Shown: positions 7,571 through 17,084 of the stretch, one piece after another | Layout of the letters: each line of letters begins with the position of its first letter | Position numbering within the stretch: position 1 is the first letter of the stretch | Made by a program: the position numbers and the translations under genes | Notes under the pieces: generated by a model | The model's input: only the letters and a program-made list of their open reading frames with translations | Told to the model about the DNA's origin: nothing | The model's database searches: none | NCBI GenBank assembly: GCA_000961585.1 | Contig: LADN01000023.1 | Location: forward strand, 1 to 64,000 | DNA: 64,000 nucleotides | Reading direction: 5' to 3' | DNA from: Peptococcaceae bacterium BRH_c4a | GTDB lineage: Bacteria > Bacillota > Desulfotomaculia > Desulfotomaculales > Desulfocucumaceae

Positions 7571-8065
7571 GTGAAAAGAATACTGGCCATACTCATGCTG
7601 CTGGCCATTCCCCTTATTCTGGCGGGCTGTGGCAAAAAAAGCTCCGCCATCGACCAGAATGTCAAGACACTGGTGGAAGGATTCCAGCAGTCAATGACAA
7701 CCTACTTTGACATTAAAAACCTGCAGGACAATCCCCTGCTAATGGGCCAGGTGTCCGACAACCTTAAAAAAGTGGAAAACAGCAAGAAGAAACTTGAACA
7801 ATTGACCGGGCTGAACGAGTCGGTAACCGACGAAAAGCTCAAGGCCGAAATATCAAACTTCATCGATTTAGGCAGGGAAAGGGAAAAGCTGACCATTAAA
7901 TACCTCGACGACATCCGCCGGGACCTGGACTTCAGATCGAAAAACCCGGATGCTGCGGTAAACATAAACAACTACATAGTGAATATTCCCAATAACCTCC
8001 TAGACCTTGAATATCGGTCGGAACAGGCCACCAAGCGGCTAAGTCTGCTACTCGCCAAAAAATAG
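7571..8065 (+). CDS. Small helical lipoprotein
   Basis: A 164-aa lipoprotein starting at GTG 7571 behind GGAGGTG. The signal peptide ends in LAGC (Cys19). The mature part is charged and predicted mostly helical, with Lys/Glu-rich stretches (NLKKVENSKKKLEQLTGL). I do not recognise a named family. It lies 18 bases after the larger lipoprotein and ends one base before the convergent gene on the other strand. Confidence 0.7.
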   Translation: MKRILAILMLLAIPLILAGCGKKSSAIDQNVKTLVEGFQQSMTTYFDIKNLQDNPLLMGQVSDNLKKVENSKKKLEQLTGLNESVTDEKLKAEISNFIDLGREREKLTIKYLDDIRRDLDFRSKNPDAAVNINNYIVNIPNNLLDLEYRSEQATKRLSLLLAKK

Positions 8066-8066
8066 C

Positions 8067-8525
8067 CTACTTTTTCCTCAGCTCTTCGGCCAAGAGGGCG
8101 GCAAGATCGGGATTATAATCCTTAATCATGGCAAGATACATAAACACACTGCCGGGATAATTTATATTCTCACTGAGCACGGTGTTTTCTATACTGCTCC
8201 TGACCAGGGCCACCACACAGTCCGGGTCGTGGTTATCCCGGCATTCCTTGCACTGGAGGCATGTCTGGGCCAGGGTCGGCGCCACCGACTCGGGGTAGTA
8301 AGGCTTGAAATCCTTTTGGGGAATGAGGCTGGAAGCACCCGGTATATCCACAAGCCCTTTTTGCATGGCGAAACCCAGGACCTTCCTGGAAAACCCCACC
8401 AGACATTCAGACTCCTTACAGTCCGGAGAGTGGTAAGCATCGCAGTGGGAGCATATTTTCTCCAGTGGAGCGGCTATTTTTTCCAGCTCTATACCCGCAG
8501 GAGCTGTTGTTCTCATTAATTTCAC
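8067..8525 (-). CDS. Cys-rich protein paired with sirohaem-type reductase
   Basis: A 152-aa protein with two Cys clusters: CSHCDAYHSPDCKESEC (C-x2-C-x7-C-x4-C) near residue 25 and CLQCKECRDNHDPDC (C-x2-C-x2-C-x7-C) near residue 90. The two halves look like a repeat and could bind metal or an Fe-S cluster. Its start overlaps the stop of the sulfite-reductase-like gene upstream, so the two are translated together. I do not recognise the family. Confidence 0.7.
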   Translation of the reverse strand: MKLMRTTAPAGIELEKIAAPLEKICSHCDAYHSPDCKESECLVGFSRKVLGFAMQKGLVDIPGASSLIPQKDFKPYYPESVAPTLAQTCLQCKECRDNHDPDCVVALVRSSIENTVLSENINYPGSVFMYLAMIKDYNPDLAALLAEELRKK

Positions 8526-9238
8526 TCCTTCCCAATACCCAAAAAATTGGCAAAATCCTCCGGAGGCTTTATTTCTTTTTCCTTTATTGAATCTGGAAGG
8601 AGGAAAGGTTCCAGCCCCAGACGGGTTATTGTCCGGCCCAGCTTTTCCCCGGGCTGCCCCAGGGCCTTAAAACGTTCCAGAACATTATCAATCAGTAAAA
8701 AAACATCCTCCCTGCCAATACGCCGGGCAGCTATTTTTCCATGCAGGGGCCGGGCGCTTCCACCAAATCCACCCATGGCCACATCAAATACCTCCCTGCC
8801 GGACGCCACCACGCCCAGGTCGGCGCAATAGGGGTCTGTGCATCCCCTGGCACATCCCGCCACCGCTATTTTAAAATCCTTTGGAGTCTCCATCCCCAGG
8901 TATTTGTCCTGTATCTCAATACCCAGATCCAGTGCCTCGCCCACAGAACGGGGGCAAAGTGAGCTGTTACCGGCGCAGGCCTTAACCGCCCTTACCACGT
9001 TGCCATAGGGGGATAAACGAAGGCCCAGACCCGGCAGGGCACCGACCAGCTGCCCCGCTTTGTCCTCTCCCAAAACGGCCACCAGTGTCTGACGGGAGGT
9101 CATCTTGAACCTGAAAACCCCGCAATCCTCCGCCAGCCGGGCCAGTCCCGCCATCTGATCCGGTGTCATAACCCCGCATGCAGCCACTATATTCACTGCC
9201 ACCATGCCACATTTTTGCTTAAAAATTGCTTCTCCCAT
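8522..9238 (-). CDS. Small sulfite/nitrite reductase-like sirohaem Fe-S protein
   Basis: A 238-aa protein. ATG 9238 is chosen because AAAGGAG lies 5 bases upstream; GTG 9253 is an alternative. An N-terminal ferredoxin-like half-domain (MTPDQMAGLARLAEDCG) is followed by the metal-binding motif CAGNSSLC near residue 100 and GCARGC about 35 residues later, the C-x(5-6)-C ... C-x3-C signature that holds a coupled [4Fe-4S]-sirohaem. It is about half the size of classical reductases, like small single-subunit forms in anaerobes. Substrate may be sulfite, nitrite or another compound; the sequence does not decide. Confidence 0.8.
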   Translation of the reverse strand: MGEAIFKQKCGMVAVNIVAACGVMTPDQMAGLARLAEDCGVFRFKMTSRQTLVAVLGEDKAGQLVGALPGLGLRLSPYGNVVRAVKACAGNSSLCPRSVGEALDLGIEIQDKYLGMETPKDFKIAVAGCARGCTDPYCADLGVVASGREVFDVAMGGFGGSARPLHGKIAARRIGREDVFLLIDNVLERFKALGQPGEKLGRTITRLGLEPFLLPDSIKEKEIKPPEDFANFLGIGKE

Positions 9239-9249
9239 TTTTTCTCCTT

Positions 9250-10119
9250 TCACGGGTGTTCCCCTTGCGATATTACATCCTGCCCCCCTGAAACCAGGTT
9301 TGCAAAGCTATCCATATCCATATCCGGACCTATGTTGAAACGCTTCAGGAACATGGGAGGATCCCCCGGTCGGACATAACCCTCCTCAATGGTGAACCCC
9401 AACCTGTAGCCTGCCAGAGAAGCGGCCTCCACCGCCTCCGGCCCGGCCTCTCCGTAAGGATAGGCCATGAAGTAGGGCCTGGGAATACCCATTTTACTGC
9501 AAAGGAAATTGAATTTATCAAAATCCTTTTTAATCAGTAATACCGGAAGGGCCCTCAGTGCCGCCATGCCGTCAATGCGCCTGTGGTTATCATAGGTGTG
9601 GCTGCCTATCTGAACCATTCCCGGGCTGGTCATATTTCTTATCTGCAGCCAGGTGAGATGAGGCCTTGCTTTTTCCGGAACACTTCCCATAATAAAGATT
9701 GTAGCCTTAAAACTGTATTTCTTCAAGAGGGGGTAACAATATAGATAGTTGGACTCATACCCATCGTCAAAGGTAATCACAACTGTCCTGGAAGGCAGTT
9801 TTTTAACACCCTTTACGTGATCCTCCAACTCCCCCATGGAGGCTGTGTAATATCCGTTAAGGTGCAGATACTCCATTTGTGCGGCAAAACCTGAAAGAGA
9901 AAGCACCGAAGGGTTGCCGGCGTCCTGTTGGTCAACATATGGCAGGACATCATGATATGCAATGACCGGTATCTTTTCCTCTCCCGGCAAACCGGAATCC
10001 TGGGCGAAGGCCTTGTTTGGCTCCGGCAGCCCCCAGGACAAGCAAAAAACCAACAATACCACCGCTGCCATTACACTCATTTGGCCGTAATCACGCCAAA
10101 ACATCTTGTATTGCACCAT
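9250..10119 (-). CDS. Polysaccharide deacetylase (NodB domain)
   Basis: A 289-aa secreted or membrane-anchored protein with an N-terminal hydrophobic segment (MSVMAAVVLLVFCLSWGL). The NodB domain shows VVITFDDGYESN (metal-binding Asp-Asp) near residue 120 and IGSHTYDNHR, the second and third His motif. It removes acetyl groups from wall polysaccharide or peptidoglycan. It sits alone between the reductase gene and comEC. A gap of about 100 AT-rich bases separates it from comEC. Confidence 0.9.
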   Translation of the reverse strand: MVQYKMFWRDYGQMSVMAAVVLLVFCLSWGLPEPNKAFAQDSGLPGEEKIPVIAYHDVLPYVDQQDAGNPSVLSLSGFAAQMEYLHLNGYYTASMGELEDHVKGVKKLPSRTVVITFDDGYESNYLYCYPLLKKYSFKATIFIMGSVPEKARPHLTWLQIRNMTSPGMVQIGSHTYDNHRRIDGMAALRALPVLLIKKDFDKFNFLCSKMGIPRPYFMAYPYGEAGPEAVEAASLAGYRLGFTIEEGYVRPGDPPMFLKRFNIGPDMDMDSFANLVSGGQDVISQGEHP

Positions 10120-10224
10120 ATCATTTCACCATTATATATTTTTTCAAATAACCGATATCTGGTATTTAATAATTCGACATATAATTTACCAATCCTTTAG
10201 TCTGTTAGTCTGCAGACTAAATAT

Positions 10225-12621
10225 TCATTGGAAGATACCCTCCAGCTTATCGTTTCTTCCGGTCTTTACTGTGATACCGTTCCCGTCACAGAGGAACAGC
10301 ACAAGTCCGTCCCGGTCAGTGCGGTACACCGGCCTTCCCCGTGCGCCTGCCAGGGCAACGGCATGCCCGCTGGGCTGTCCAAAGGTGTTACTGCCCACAG
10401 AAATAACAGACATTCCCGGGCTCACCCGGCTTATAAATTCAGCCGACAGATACCTGCTTCCGTGGTGAGGCACCTTCAAAACATCGTGCTTAAGCCTGAA
10501 CCCCCTTTCCATCAGCGCCTCCTGGCCCTCCAACTCAATATCCCCTGTGAGCAGAAAAGAATTTCGCCCAAATTTAACCGACAGGACCACCGAATTATTG
10601 TTTAGATCCGATCTGGTGCCACTTAACAACGACGTCCCCGGACCCAGCACCTCCACCTGGACCCGGGGGTCCAGGGACACGGCCTCACCGGAGGACACCT
10701 CCCGCACCGCAATGCCCTGGTTTTTGAACCGGGCCAATAGGATCTCATAGGCCGGGTCTGGCCGCTCAAAGAAATGATCCTCCGTTCCTCCCTGCGGAAT
10801 CAAAACAGTGCCTATATCAAACCGGCCCAGAAGAAAACCGGCCCCTGCGATATGGTCCTCGTGAGGATGAGTTAGAACAAGGACGTCCAGTCTGGTTATG
10901 CCAATCCTCCTCAGGTAACCAGCCACAACCTCACCGGCCCCTCTGCCCTTTTCAAACTCGTCCTTCCAGCCACCGGCGTCCACCAGCATAGTCCTCCCAT
11001 TTGTGAAGCGGACCAATATGCTGTCCCCCTGGCCCACATCTATTACATGAACCTGCATGCCTCCATTAACCCCAAGGGCACCCAGAGGCAGCAGCAAAGA
11101 CCCGGATAAAAGACAAACCGCCAGAAACCGAAAAAAGAAGCTTCTCTTAATGACCAGTTTCCAAATAAAGGGAAGCCCCATAAAAGCCGTATACCAGACC
11201 GCCATTGCGGCTGGAGGCGGCGATGCTACATAGATCACCCCTCCCGGAATACTGTGTATGAACCCCACCAGGAACATCATCAGATCCAGCAAGGCCGCCG
11301 TGGCATAATTAATCACCAGGGAGGCCTTTAAAAACACCAGGCCGGCCAGGGGCGCCACAAAACCCAGCGGAAGAATAATGCCCACCAGCGGCACCACCAG
11401 CAGATTGGCAGCAATTGAAATGAGGGACACAAGGTTGAAATAATAGGCCACCAGGGGAAGAGTGCCAATCTGGGCTCCCAGGGAAACCGAAATAACCCCC
11501 CTTATCCAGGGTCTTTTCAGCCCCCCGGAGGCCAGCCAGCCGTCCACCATCCGGCCCAGATGAAGAATCCCCCAGGTGGCTGCGTATGAAAGCTGAAACC
11601 CCGGATCAAACAAAGACCGGGGGGAGAAAACCAGTATAATCAGCGCCGAGGCGGAAAGAGTGGTGGCCCAGTCCCTATCCCTGCCCATCTGGTGTCCCAG
11701 TATTACGATCCAGGCCATTATTGACGACCTCACCACCGCCGGGCCCATCCCGGTGATAAAGGCATATATCACGAGCACCACTGTCAGCACTGGAAAGCCC
11801 GCCCTCTGCATTCCCAGCAGACTGAGGGATGCCAGTACCCCCGCAGCCACCAGTCCCACGTGCAGCCCGCTCACCGAAAGTATGTGAACTACCCCGGTTT
11901 CGTTGAAAATCTCCCCCGTACGTTGATCTATTTCACCCCGGCTGCCAAACACTATACCGTTTACCAGGGCGGCATGCTCCGGCGTCAGGGTGGACCGGTT
12001 GATTTTCATTAATTTCTGCTTTATGTCCAGGGCAATACCGGCCACAGGGTTTCCCCCGCCGGTCCCGATTTTTTCCACACCGCCCCAGTCCTTTAGCGCA
12101 ACAACCCCCCATACCCCTCTGTCGTATAGGTATTCCCCATAGTCAAACTGACCGGGATTACCCGGGGTTTCGGGCATAAAAACCCTACCCTTCACCCTTA
12201 AAACATCCCCATATCCCAGTTCGGAAGAAAACACCGGTAAATACAGCAAAACCCGGCCGCCTGTTTCAAAAGACCTTTTACCTTCCAGTACACTGTTGAT
12301 CTCCAGAGTATAGATAACCCTGTCCCCTCTTAAATCCGGGTCCCTGCATACATATCCTTCCAGCGCAACCGTTTTTCCCAAAAAAATTTCAGTCTGACGG
12401 TTATTGGCCTGATCAGGGCCTGCCGATGCGGCCCCCAGCAAAAAAAATAAAACCGGGAGGATAAAAAACACTTCTTTACGCATTGCAAAAAAAACCGCCG
12501 CAACCGCCGTTGCCACCATAGCAAGCAGCAGAAATAACAGCGGCGACAGCGACAGCATCCCCGTCAGGGCTGTCCCTGCGGCAAAGAACACTGTTACATA
12601 AAGAAGCGGCCTGGAAAGCAC
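10225..12621 (-). CDS. comEC: ComEC/Rec2 DNA-uptake channel
   Basis: A 798-aa membrane protein with the three ComEC parts in order: an N-terminal DUF4131-type region, the multi-spanning competence domain (ILSVSGLHVGLVAAG near residue 245), and a C-terminal metallo-beta-lactamase domain with THPHEDHIAG near residue 580 and KVPHHGS after it. ComEC forms the inner-membrane channel through which single-stranded DNA enters during transformation; the C-terminal domain is thought to degrade the other strand. comEA lies 0.8 kb away on the same strand, so the pair may work together. Confidence 0.95.
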   Translation of the reverse strand: MLSRPLLYVTVFFAAGTALTGMLSLSPLLFLLLAMVATAVAAVFFAMRKEVFFILPVLFFLLGAASAGPDQANNRQTEIFLGKTVALEGYVCRDPDLRGDRVIYTLEINSVLEGKRSFETGGRVLLYLPVFSSELGYGDVLRVKGRVFMPETPGNPGQFDYGEYLYDRGVWGVVALKDWGGVEKIGTGGGNPVAGIALDIKQKLMKINRSTLTPEHAALVNGIVFGSRGEIDQRTGEIFNETGVVHILSVSGLHVGLVAAGVLASLSLLGMQRAGFPVLTVVLVIYAFITGMGPAVVRSSIMAWIVILGHQMGRDRDWATTLSASALIILVFSPRSLFDPGFQLSYAATWGILHLGRMVDGWLASGGLKRPWIRGVISVSLGAQIGTLPLVAYYFNLVSLISIAANLLVVPLVGIILPLGFVAPLAGLVFLKASLVINYATAALLDLMMFLVGFIHSIPGGVIYVASPPPAAMAVWYTAFMGLPFIWKLVIKRSFFFRFLAVCLLSGSLLLPLGALGVNGGMQVHVIDVGQGDSILVRFTNGRTMLVDAGGWKDEFEKGRGAGEVVAGYLRRIGITRLDVLVLTHPHEDHIAGAGFLLGRFDIGTVLIPQGGTEDHFFERPDPAYEILLARFKNQGIAVREVSSGEAVSLDPRVQVEVLGPGTSLLSGTRSDLNNNSVVLSVKFGRNSFLLTGDIELEGQEALMERGFRLKHDVLKVPHHGSRYLSAEFISRVSPGMSVISVGSNTFGQPSGHAVALAGARGRPVYRTDRDGLVLFLCDGNGITVKTGRNDKLEGIFQ

Positions 12622-12757
12622 AGGATTACCCCCGACTTACAACTGACTTCAATTTCTTTCCTTATATTTCTACATCATGCCACAAATTTCCTCCTCACCC
12701 TGTATCTGGCCTAAAAATTACTTATACAGAATACCTTAAGTGAAAATAAAATGATAC

Positions 12758-13393
12758 TCAGCCCAAAATCCTGTTTATCTTCTGTAAATATGATACTGTT
12801 TCCCTGTACGGCGGCACTCCGCCGTAGCGGTCCACGGCTCCCGGGCCGGCATTATAAGCGGCCAGAGCCAGATTTACATCACCAAATTTATCAATCATGG
12901 ATTTCAGATAACGGGCCCCGCCGTCAATATTCTGCTGTGGGTCAAAGGGATTTGTCACACCCAGGGATTTGGCGGTGGAGGGCATTAACTGCATTAAACC
13001 CATTGCTCCTGCGCTGGAAACAGCCAGGGGGTTAAAATCAGACTCCACCCTTATTACCGCCTTAAGAAGGCCGGGATCCAGTCCATACCTGGAGGCGGCT
13101 TTCTGCACTAAGGCCTCAAAGCCCTGTGCGGTATTGCTCGTTAAGTATCCGGCTCCCACCTTCCCCTTGTTACCGTAAGGATCTTTAACGGGAGCCGGAT
13201 TCATAATCCTGGCCGGCTCACCAGAAGAAGGCTTTACCACGTTATTCATCTTCGAGGATTCCATCATGGCAGCAAGAAGTAAGGCGAAATTCGCCCCCCC
13301 TATCCCTCCACTCCTCTTTTGGCCTCCGGCCGAGCTGCTGATCATCTGCATCTGCATCAGCCGCACCATCAGATCCAGTTCCATAAAAAACAC
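12758..13393 (-). CDS. Lytic transglycosylase, SLT domain
   Basis: A 211-aa protein with a C-terminal SLT (lysozyme-like) domain: catalytic Glu in [10 protein letters not shown], then [18 protein letters not shown] and the A-Y-N-A-G-P box near the end. The N-terminal 95 residues are polar and low-complexity, with no clear signal peptide. It cleaves peptidoglycan glycan strands with anhydro-muramic products. It lies between comEA and comEC, with only 12 bases to comEA, so wall remodelling during DNA uptake is possible but unproven. Confidence 0.9.
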   Translation of the reverse strand: MFFMELDLMVRLMQMQMISSSAGGQKRSGGIGGANFALLLAAMMESSKMNNVVKPSSGEPARIMNPAPVKDPYGNKGKVGAGYLTSNTAQGFEALVQKAASRYGLDPGLLKAVIRVESDFNPLAVSSAGAMGLMQLMPSTAKSLGVTNPFDPQQNIDGGARYLKSMIDKFGDVNLALAAYNAGPGAVDRYGGVPPYRETVSYLQKINRILG

Positions 13394-13405
13394 CCCCCCG
13401 TAAAG

Positions 13406-14002
13406 CTATTTAACCGTTATGTAGTCCCCGATCTGCCGGTACATTTTATCCCCTATCCCCGACACATTCTTTAACTCTTCCTCGCTTGCAAAAAGCCCAT
13501 TGTTTTCCCTATAGCTGATAATTCTCCTGGCCAGGGCCGGCCCCACACCCGGAAGGGATTCCAGTTCCCCGGCCCCGGCCCGGTTTATATTTATTTTGGC
13601 CGGCCTGTTCGGGACTGCCGGCCTTTGAGGATCAGCGGCCGCCACTCCATGAGAAGCTTCCTGATTTACCGGGACAACTATTTTTTGTCCATCTTTCAAA
13701 GGGGCCGCCAGATTAAGGCTCTGAACATCAGCCCGGGCCAGGGGAACGGCCTTGTCCAGAGCGTCCTGCACCCTCATTTCCCTGTTAAATCTGTATACTC
13801 CCGGCTTTTCCACCTCTCCTGACACATGCACCACTATTTCCCTGTCAACCTGGTAATTGAGGGGAGCCACAACCCTGGCAGGTTCCTGGTTTTGCCCCTG
13901 GTACCACCGGGCAACCCTATATCCCGCCGCAAAAAGAATGACGGCAGCTATAACGATAATAACCAACTGCTGTTTCCTGTCCACCTGGAACAACCATACC
14001 AC
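13406..14002 (-). CDS. comEA: ComEA DNA receptor
   Basis: A 198-aa protein with one N-terminal membrane helix (LVIIVIAAVILFAAGY), a SLBB-type domain (about residues 50-110, VHVSGEVEKPGVY) and a C-terminal helix-hairpin-helix DNA-binding pair (ININRAGAGELESLPGVGPA to the end). It binds double-stranded DNA outside the membrane and hands it to ComEC. The layout is the standard Gram-positive one. Confidence 0.95.
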   Translation of the reverse strand: MVWLFQVDRKQQLVIIVIAAVILFAAGYRVARWYQGQNQEPARVVAPLNYQVDREIVVHVSGEVEKPGVYRFNREMRVQDALDKAVPLARADVQSLNLAAPLKDGQKIVVPVNQEASHGVAAADPQRPAVPNRPAKININRAGAGELESLPGVGPALARRIISYRENNGLFASEEELKNVSGIGDKMYRQIGDYITVK

Positions 14003-14073
14003 CCTATCTCAAATGGACTTGACTGTAAATTCTACCAATAACCGCCTAATTCCTCCTTTTTGACGGCATAATA

Positions 14074-14763
14074 TCATATTTTACCAGGGGTGTCGGAACC
14101 ATGAATAACAATACCCCTATCCCTTTCCAAGGTGGCCAGAAAAACTTTTTCAGGATTCAGCCCCAAACTCCCCAACTGGGTCAAAAGCCAGGACATATCA
14201 TGACCGTATCTCTTCAGCTGATCTTCAAAAACCTCTCCATCCATGATAAGCACCGACGGCAAACCCTCATATGCCGTGGGCAGCCCAATATCTTCAGGAG
14301 TTACAGGCCTCTTCCCGGATTTTGGAACTACGCTGAGCCTTCCGGAGGTTTCAAGAACTGCCGCCTCCACATCCTCGGGCCGGGGGTAGCCCTTTTCCCT
14401 TAACTGGGCCATAAGGTCATCCAGATTATACCTTGCCTTCCTCATCTCACTCCTTAAAATTCTACCATCTTCAATAACCATCTGGGGCGTTCCATCCAAA
14501 AAGGCCCTTAGCTTCCTGCTATATAAGGCCGCAAAGCTCATTCCGATCTCCAGAAGGGCAAGGACTGCAAGGGGAACTATGGAATGCCATATTGGAAACG
14601 ATGGTGACTGCATAGGCATGGCGGCAATTTCGGCAATTATTATAGCCACCACAAAATCGAAAGGAGAAAGCTGCCCGATCTCCCTTTTCCCCATCAGCCG
14701 TATTACCACCAGCACCACGATATACACAAAAACTGTCCGGTAAGCCAAGTCTGCCAGTTCCAT
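14074..14763 (-). CDS. DUF421 membrane protein (YetF/YrbG-like)
   Basis: A 229-aa protein with two or three N-terminal membrane helices (TVFVYIVVLVVIRLMGKREIG) and a soluble C-terminal DUF421 domain (about residues 80-220). ATG 14763 follows GGGAGG by 9 bases; an upstream start at 14790 is less likely. Proteins of this family are widespread in spore formers; their biochemical role is unclear. It ends 70 bases before the comEA start and is probably a separate unit. Confidence 0.85.
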   Translation of the reverse strand: MELADLAYRTVFVYIVVLVVIRLMGKREIGQLSPFDFVVAIIIAEIAAMPMQSPSFPIWHSIVPLAVLALLEIGMSFAALYSRKLRAFLDGTPQMVIEDGRILRSEMRKARYNLDDLMAQLREKGYPRPEDVEAAVLETSGRLSVVPKSGKRPVTPEDIGLPTAYEGLPSVLIMDGEVFEDQLKRYGHDMSWLLTQLGSLGLNPEKVFLATLERDRGIVIHGSDTPGKI

Positions 14764-14900
14764 TAACCGAATCCTCCCACCGTCGCCCACAAAACCTCTC
14801 AGCAGCTTATAGTTATTTACGAATTATCCATAACTGAAAAATATTTTAATTTTTAACCATATCTTTGACCTTTCTTAACCAAACAATAACAATGAACCTA

Positions 14901-14930
14901 TATAATATAGACATACTAATTTTAGGAGGT
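14901..14930 (+). promoter_or_regulatory. -10 element and ribosome binding site of a small gene
   Basis: TATAAT at 14901-14906 and AGGAGGT at 14924-14930 precede ATG 14940 with normal spacing. No good -35 box is seen at 17 bases. Confidence 0.5.
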
Positions 14931-14939
14931 GTCCTCCCT

Positions 14940-15152
14940 ATGGCTGCCAGGAAAACAGCCCAATACGGGTATCCCCGGCTGGTGAAGGAACAACAGGTCC
15001 AGTCTGCACCCTTTAAAGACCCCATTATAAAGGTCAGTATAACCGGAGGCGTTGAATACAACAGAATTGAAGCATTCTGGAATAAACAGCTGTGTGAAAC
15101 CAGTCAAAGTTTCCTCAAGCAAAGTCCACATTACAATACTGCCGCAGTTTAA
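14940..15152 (+). CDS. Small conserved-looking protein of unknown role
   Basis: A 70-aa protein preceded by a perfect AGGAGGT 9 bases upstream. It starts MAARKTAQYGYPRLVKEQ and has one short hydrophobic strand (PIIKVSITGGVEY) but no membrane helix. Its stop lies 2 bases before the stop of the convergent DUF2325 gene. I recognise no family. The strong ribosome binding site and -10 box argue for a real gene. Confidence 0.6.
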   Translation: MAARKTAQYGYPRLVKEQQVQSAPFKDPIIKVSITGGVEYNRIEAFWNKQLCETSQSFLKQSPHYNTAAV

Positions 15153-15154
15153 GC

Positions 15155-15988
15155 CTACCCCAGGCTGCGTTTCTCCGCCAATGCTTTCTGGCACTGGCGG
15201 ATGGCCCCCGTTGATCCCTTTGAAGGAGCGTAAACAAAGGGCTTTTTGTATCTTCCGCACATACCCTCAACAGCCGGCATGCGGTGGGACATCATTTCAG
15301 TTACAATGACCACCACATCGGCCTGGCGGATCTTTGATTCCACCGTTTTCCCCGGCCCACCCTGAAAACCTGACTCCCAGAGGAACTTAGCCCCTCTTCT
15401 CTCGAACATTTTCTTAAAGGATTCCTTGTAATTATCGGCCCCCACCACAAAAACCGTGCGGTCGGCCAAAAAAGGATCGGCAACATCCAGCCTGCGCGCC
15501 CCGCCTTCCGCCCGGAGCCTCCTGCCGACATCCCGTCCCCTGGCTGGAAGATCGGTTTCTTCATACTTCCATGCCACCCTGGCACCGGCCAAATCACCCT
15601 GCATATAGGCCACCTCCACCAGGTCTCCCTCTTTCAGCCTCATGGCCCTCACTTCTCCGGACCGGAGACCGATCAACTCACCCTCCTCCTCGCTGTATAC
15701 CATCCAATCACCGCCGTGAAATAAAACCGGTCCCACCACCGATATCCTGTCAGGCTGTGTTCCCTCGGCGCTCTGTCGTTCCTCTACGGTAAATTCGTAA
15801 AGTGTTGAGTCACCAAGTTTCCCCAGGGGCACAGCCGACAGCATATCGCCACTGTTCAGCCCCAGTCTGCGTACCCATACCTCCGGGACGAAAACCTCCC
15901 CCATGTCCGTATTTATGATACCCCCCTTGGGGAGCCGGGAAAAACCTCCGGTTAAAACCACCTCGTCCTGTTCATTCATGGAAGTCAT
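15155..15988 (-). CDS. DUF2325 domain protein
   Basis: A 277-aa protein. ATG 15988 is chosen because CGGAGGG lies directly upstream; longer frames begin in AT-rich leader. The C-terminal 100 residues match DUF2325 (VFVVGADNYKESFKKMFERR ... KIRQADVVVIVTEMMSHRM), a Rossmann-like fold of unknown function. The N-terminal part starts with a possible small beta domain (GEVFVPEVWVRRLGLNSGDM), reminiscent of an AbrB or RNA-binding barrel, so a nucleic-acid role is possible. Confidence 0.75.
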   Translation of the reverse strand: MTSMNEQDEVVLTGGFSRLPKGGIINTDMGEVFVPEVWVRRLGLNSGDMLSAVPLGKLGDSTLYEFTVEERQSAEGTQPDRISVVGPVLFHGGDWMVYSEEEGELIGLRSGEVRAMRLKEGDLVEVAYMQGDLAGARVAWKYEETDLPARGRDVGRRLRAEGGARRLDVADPFLADRTVFVVGADNYKESFKKMFERRGAKFLWESGFQGGPGKTVESKIRQADVVVIVTEMMSHRMPAVEGMCGRYKKPFVYAPSKGSTGAIRQCQKALAEKRSLG

Positions 15989-16229
15989 ATTTTCCCTCCG
16001 AAATACATTTTTGCAAGTCAGCCTATTTTTGATTATACTAAGAAACACAAAGTCACAGCAATTAACAAAGGTATACTTTCCAACGATAAATAACAACGTT
16101 TCACCATTCGAAACCTACAGCTCGGAAAAAACCCTTTGCCAAAGTCTTACAAAAATATTATATTTATTTAATATGCCATAATCTATTTAAAATTATCGTT
16201 TTCCCCAAACATCGAAGGAGGCTCAAGCC

Positions 16230-17024
16230 ATGGCTGAGCATTCCCCGGAGAATCCAGTACATTCGGTGGAAAGGGCGCTGGCAATATTGGAGGCCTTGGG
16301 ACGGAAATCCCATGGATACGGGTGTACCGAACTGGGGCAATTACTGGGTTTACACAAAAGTACTGTCCATAGACTGGTCTCCACCCTGCAGGCGTACGGA
16401 TTTGCCGAAAAAGACCCCGGCACTGACCGCTACAAACTGGGAACAAGAATAATGCTTCTCGGACTGGAGGCTTTGAATAGCCTTGACTTTCGCAAGGTTT
16501 CCATTCCGTACATGAAAGAACTGGTTGAAATATCCAGGGAAACCGTTCAGCTGGCAGTTCTTGACGGTGGCGAGGTTCTCGTTTTGGAACGGGACCACTC
16601 CCCCGAAGCCATAACGGTAAACCTTGGTCTACGGGGTCATGTCCACTGCACCGCCGAAGGGAAAGTACTTCTGGCAAGCCTGCCGGTTGAAAGCGTTATT
16701 GCCATCTTGAAGAATCAGAGAATGCATCAGTACACCATCAACACCATCACCGAAACAAACCTGTTCATCTCTCATCTGGATAAAGTCCGTTCACAGGGAT
16801 TTGCCATAAATGCAGAGGAAATGGTGGAAGGAGTCCGGGCAATAGCAGCCCCTGTATACAATCACCATGGAACGACTATAGCATCCCTGAGCATTACAGG
16901 TCCCAGCACAAGGCTTACACTGGAAAGGATATACAGGCTGGTCACTGTGCTGAAAGAAACATGCGCCTCCATCTCCATACATCTGGGCTACAACAATGAA
17001 GTTAAAGTACAGCCCGGGAAATAA
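16230..17024 (+). CDS. IclR-family transcriptional regulator
   Basis: A 264-aa protein, ATG 16230 behind GAAGGAGG. An N-terminal winged helix-turn-helix (VHSVERALAILEALG ... GLHKSTVHRLVSTLQAYG) is followed by an IclR effector domain of about 170 residues. Such proteins regulate catabolic genes in answer to small acids. The acyl-CoA synthetase starts 60 bases downstream on the same strand, so this protein probably controls the acid-utilisation genes that follow. Confidence 0.9.
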   Translation: MAEHSPENPVHSVERALAILEALGRKSHGYGCTELGQLLGLHKSTVHRLVSTLQAYGFAEKDPGTDRYKLGTRIMLLGLEALNSLDFRKVSIPYMKELVEISRETVQLAVLDGGEVLVLERDHSPEAITVNLGLRGHVHCTAEGKVLLASLPVESVIAILKNQRMHQYTINTITETNLFISHLDKVRSQGFAINAEEMVEGVRAIAAPVYNHHGTTIASLSITGPSTRLTLERIYRLVTVLKETCASISIHLGYNNEVKVQPGK

Positions 17025-17084
17025 TATAAAATCAATAAAACGGTCCGTATCTAAAAACTATCTGGTTACAGGAGGTGAATCTAG

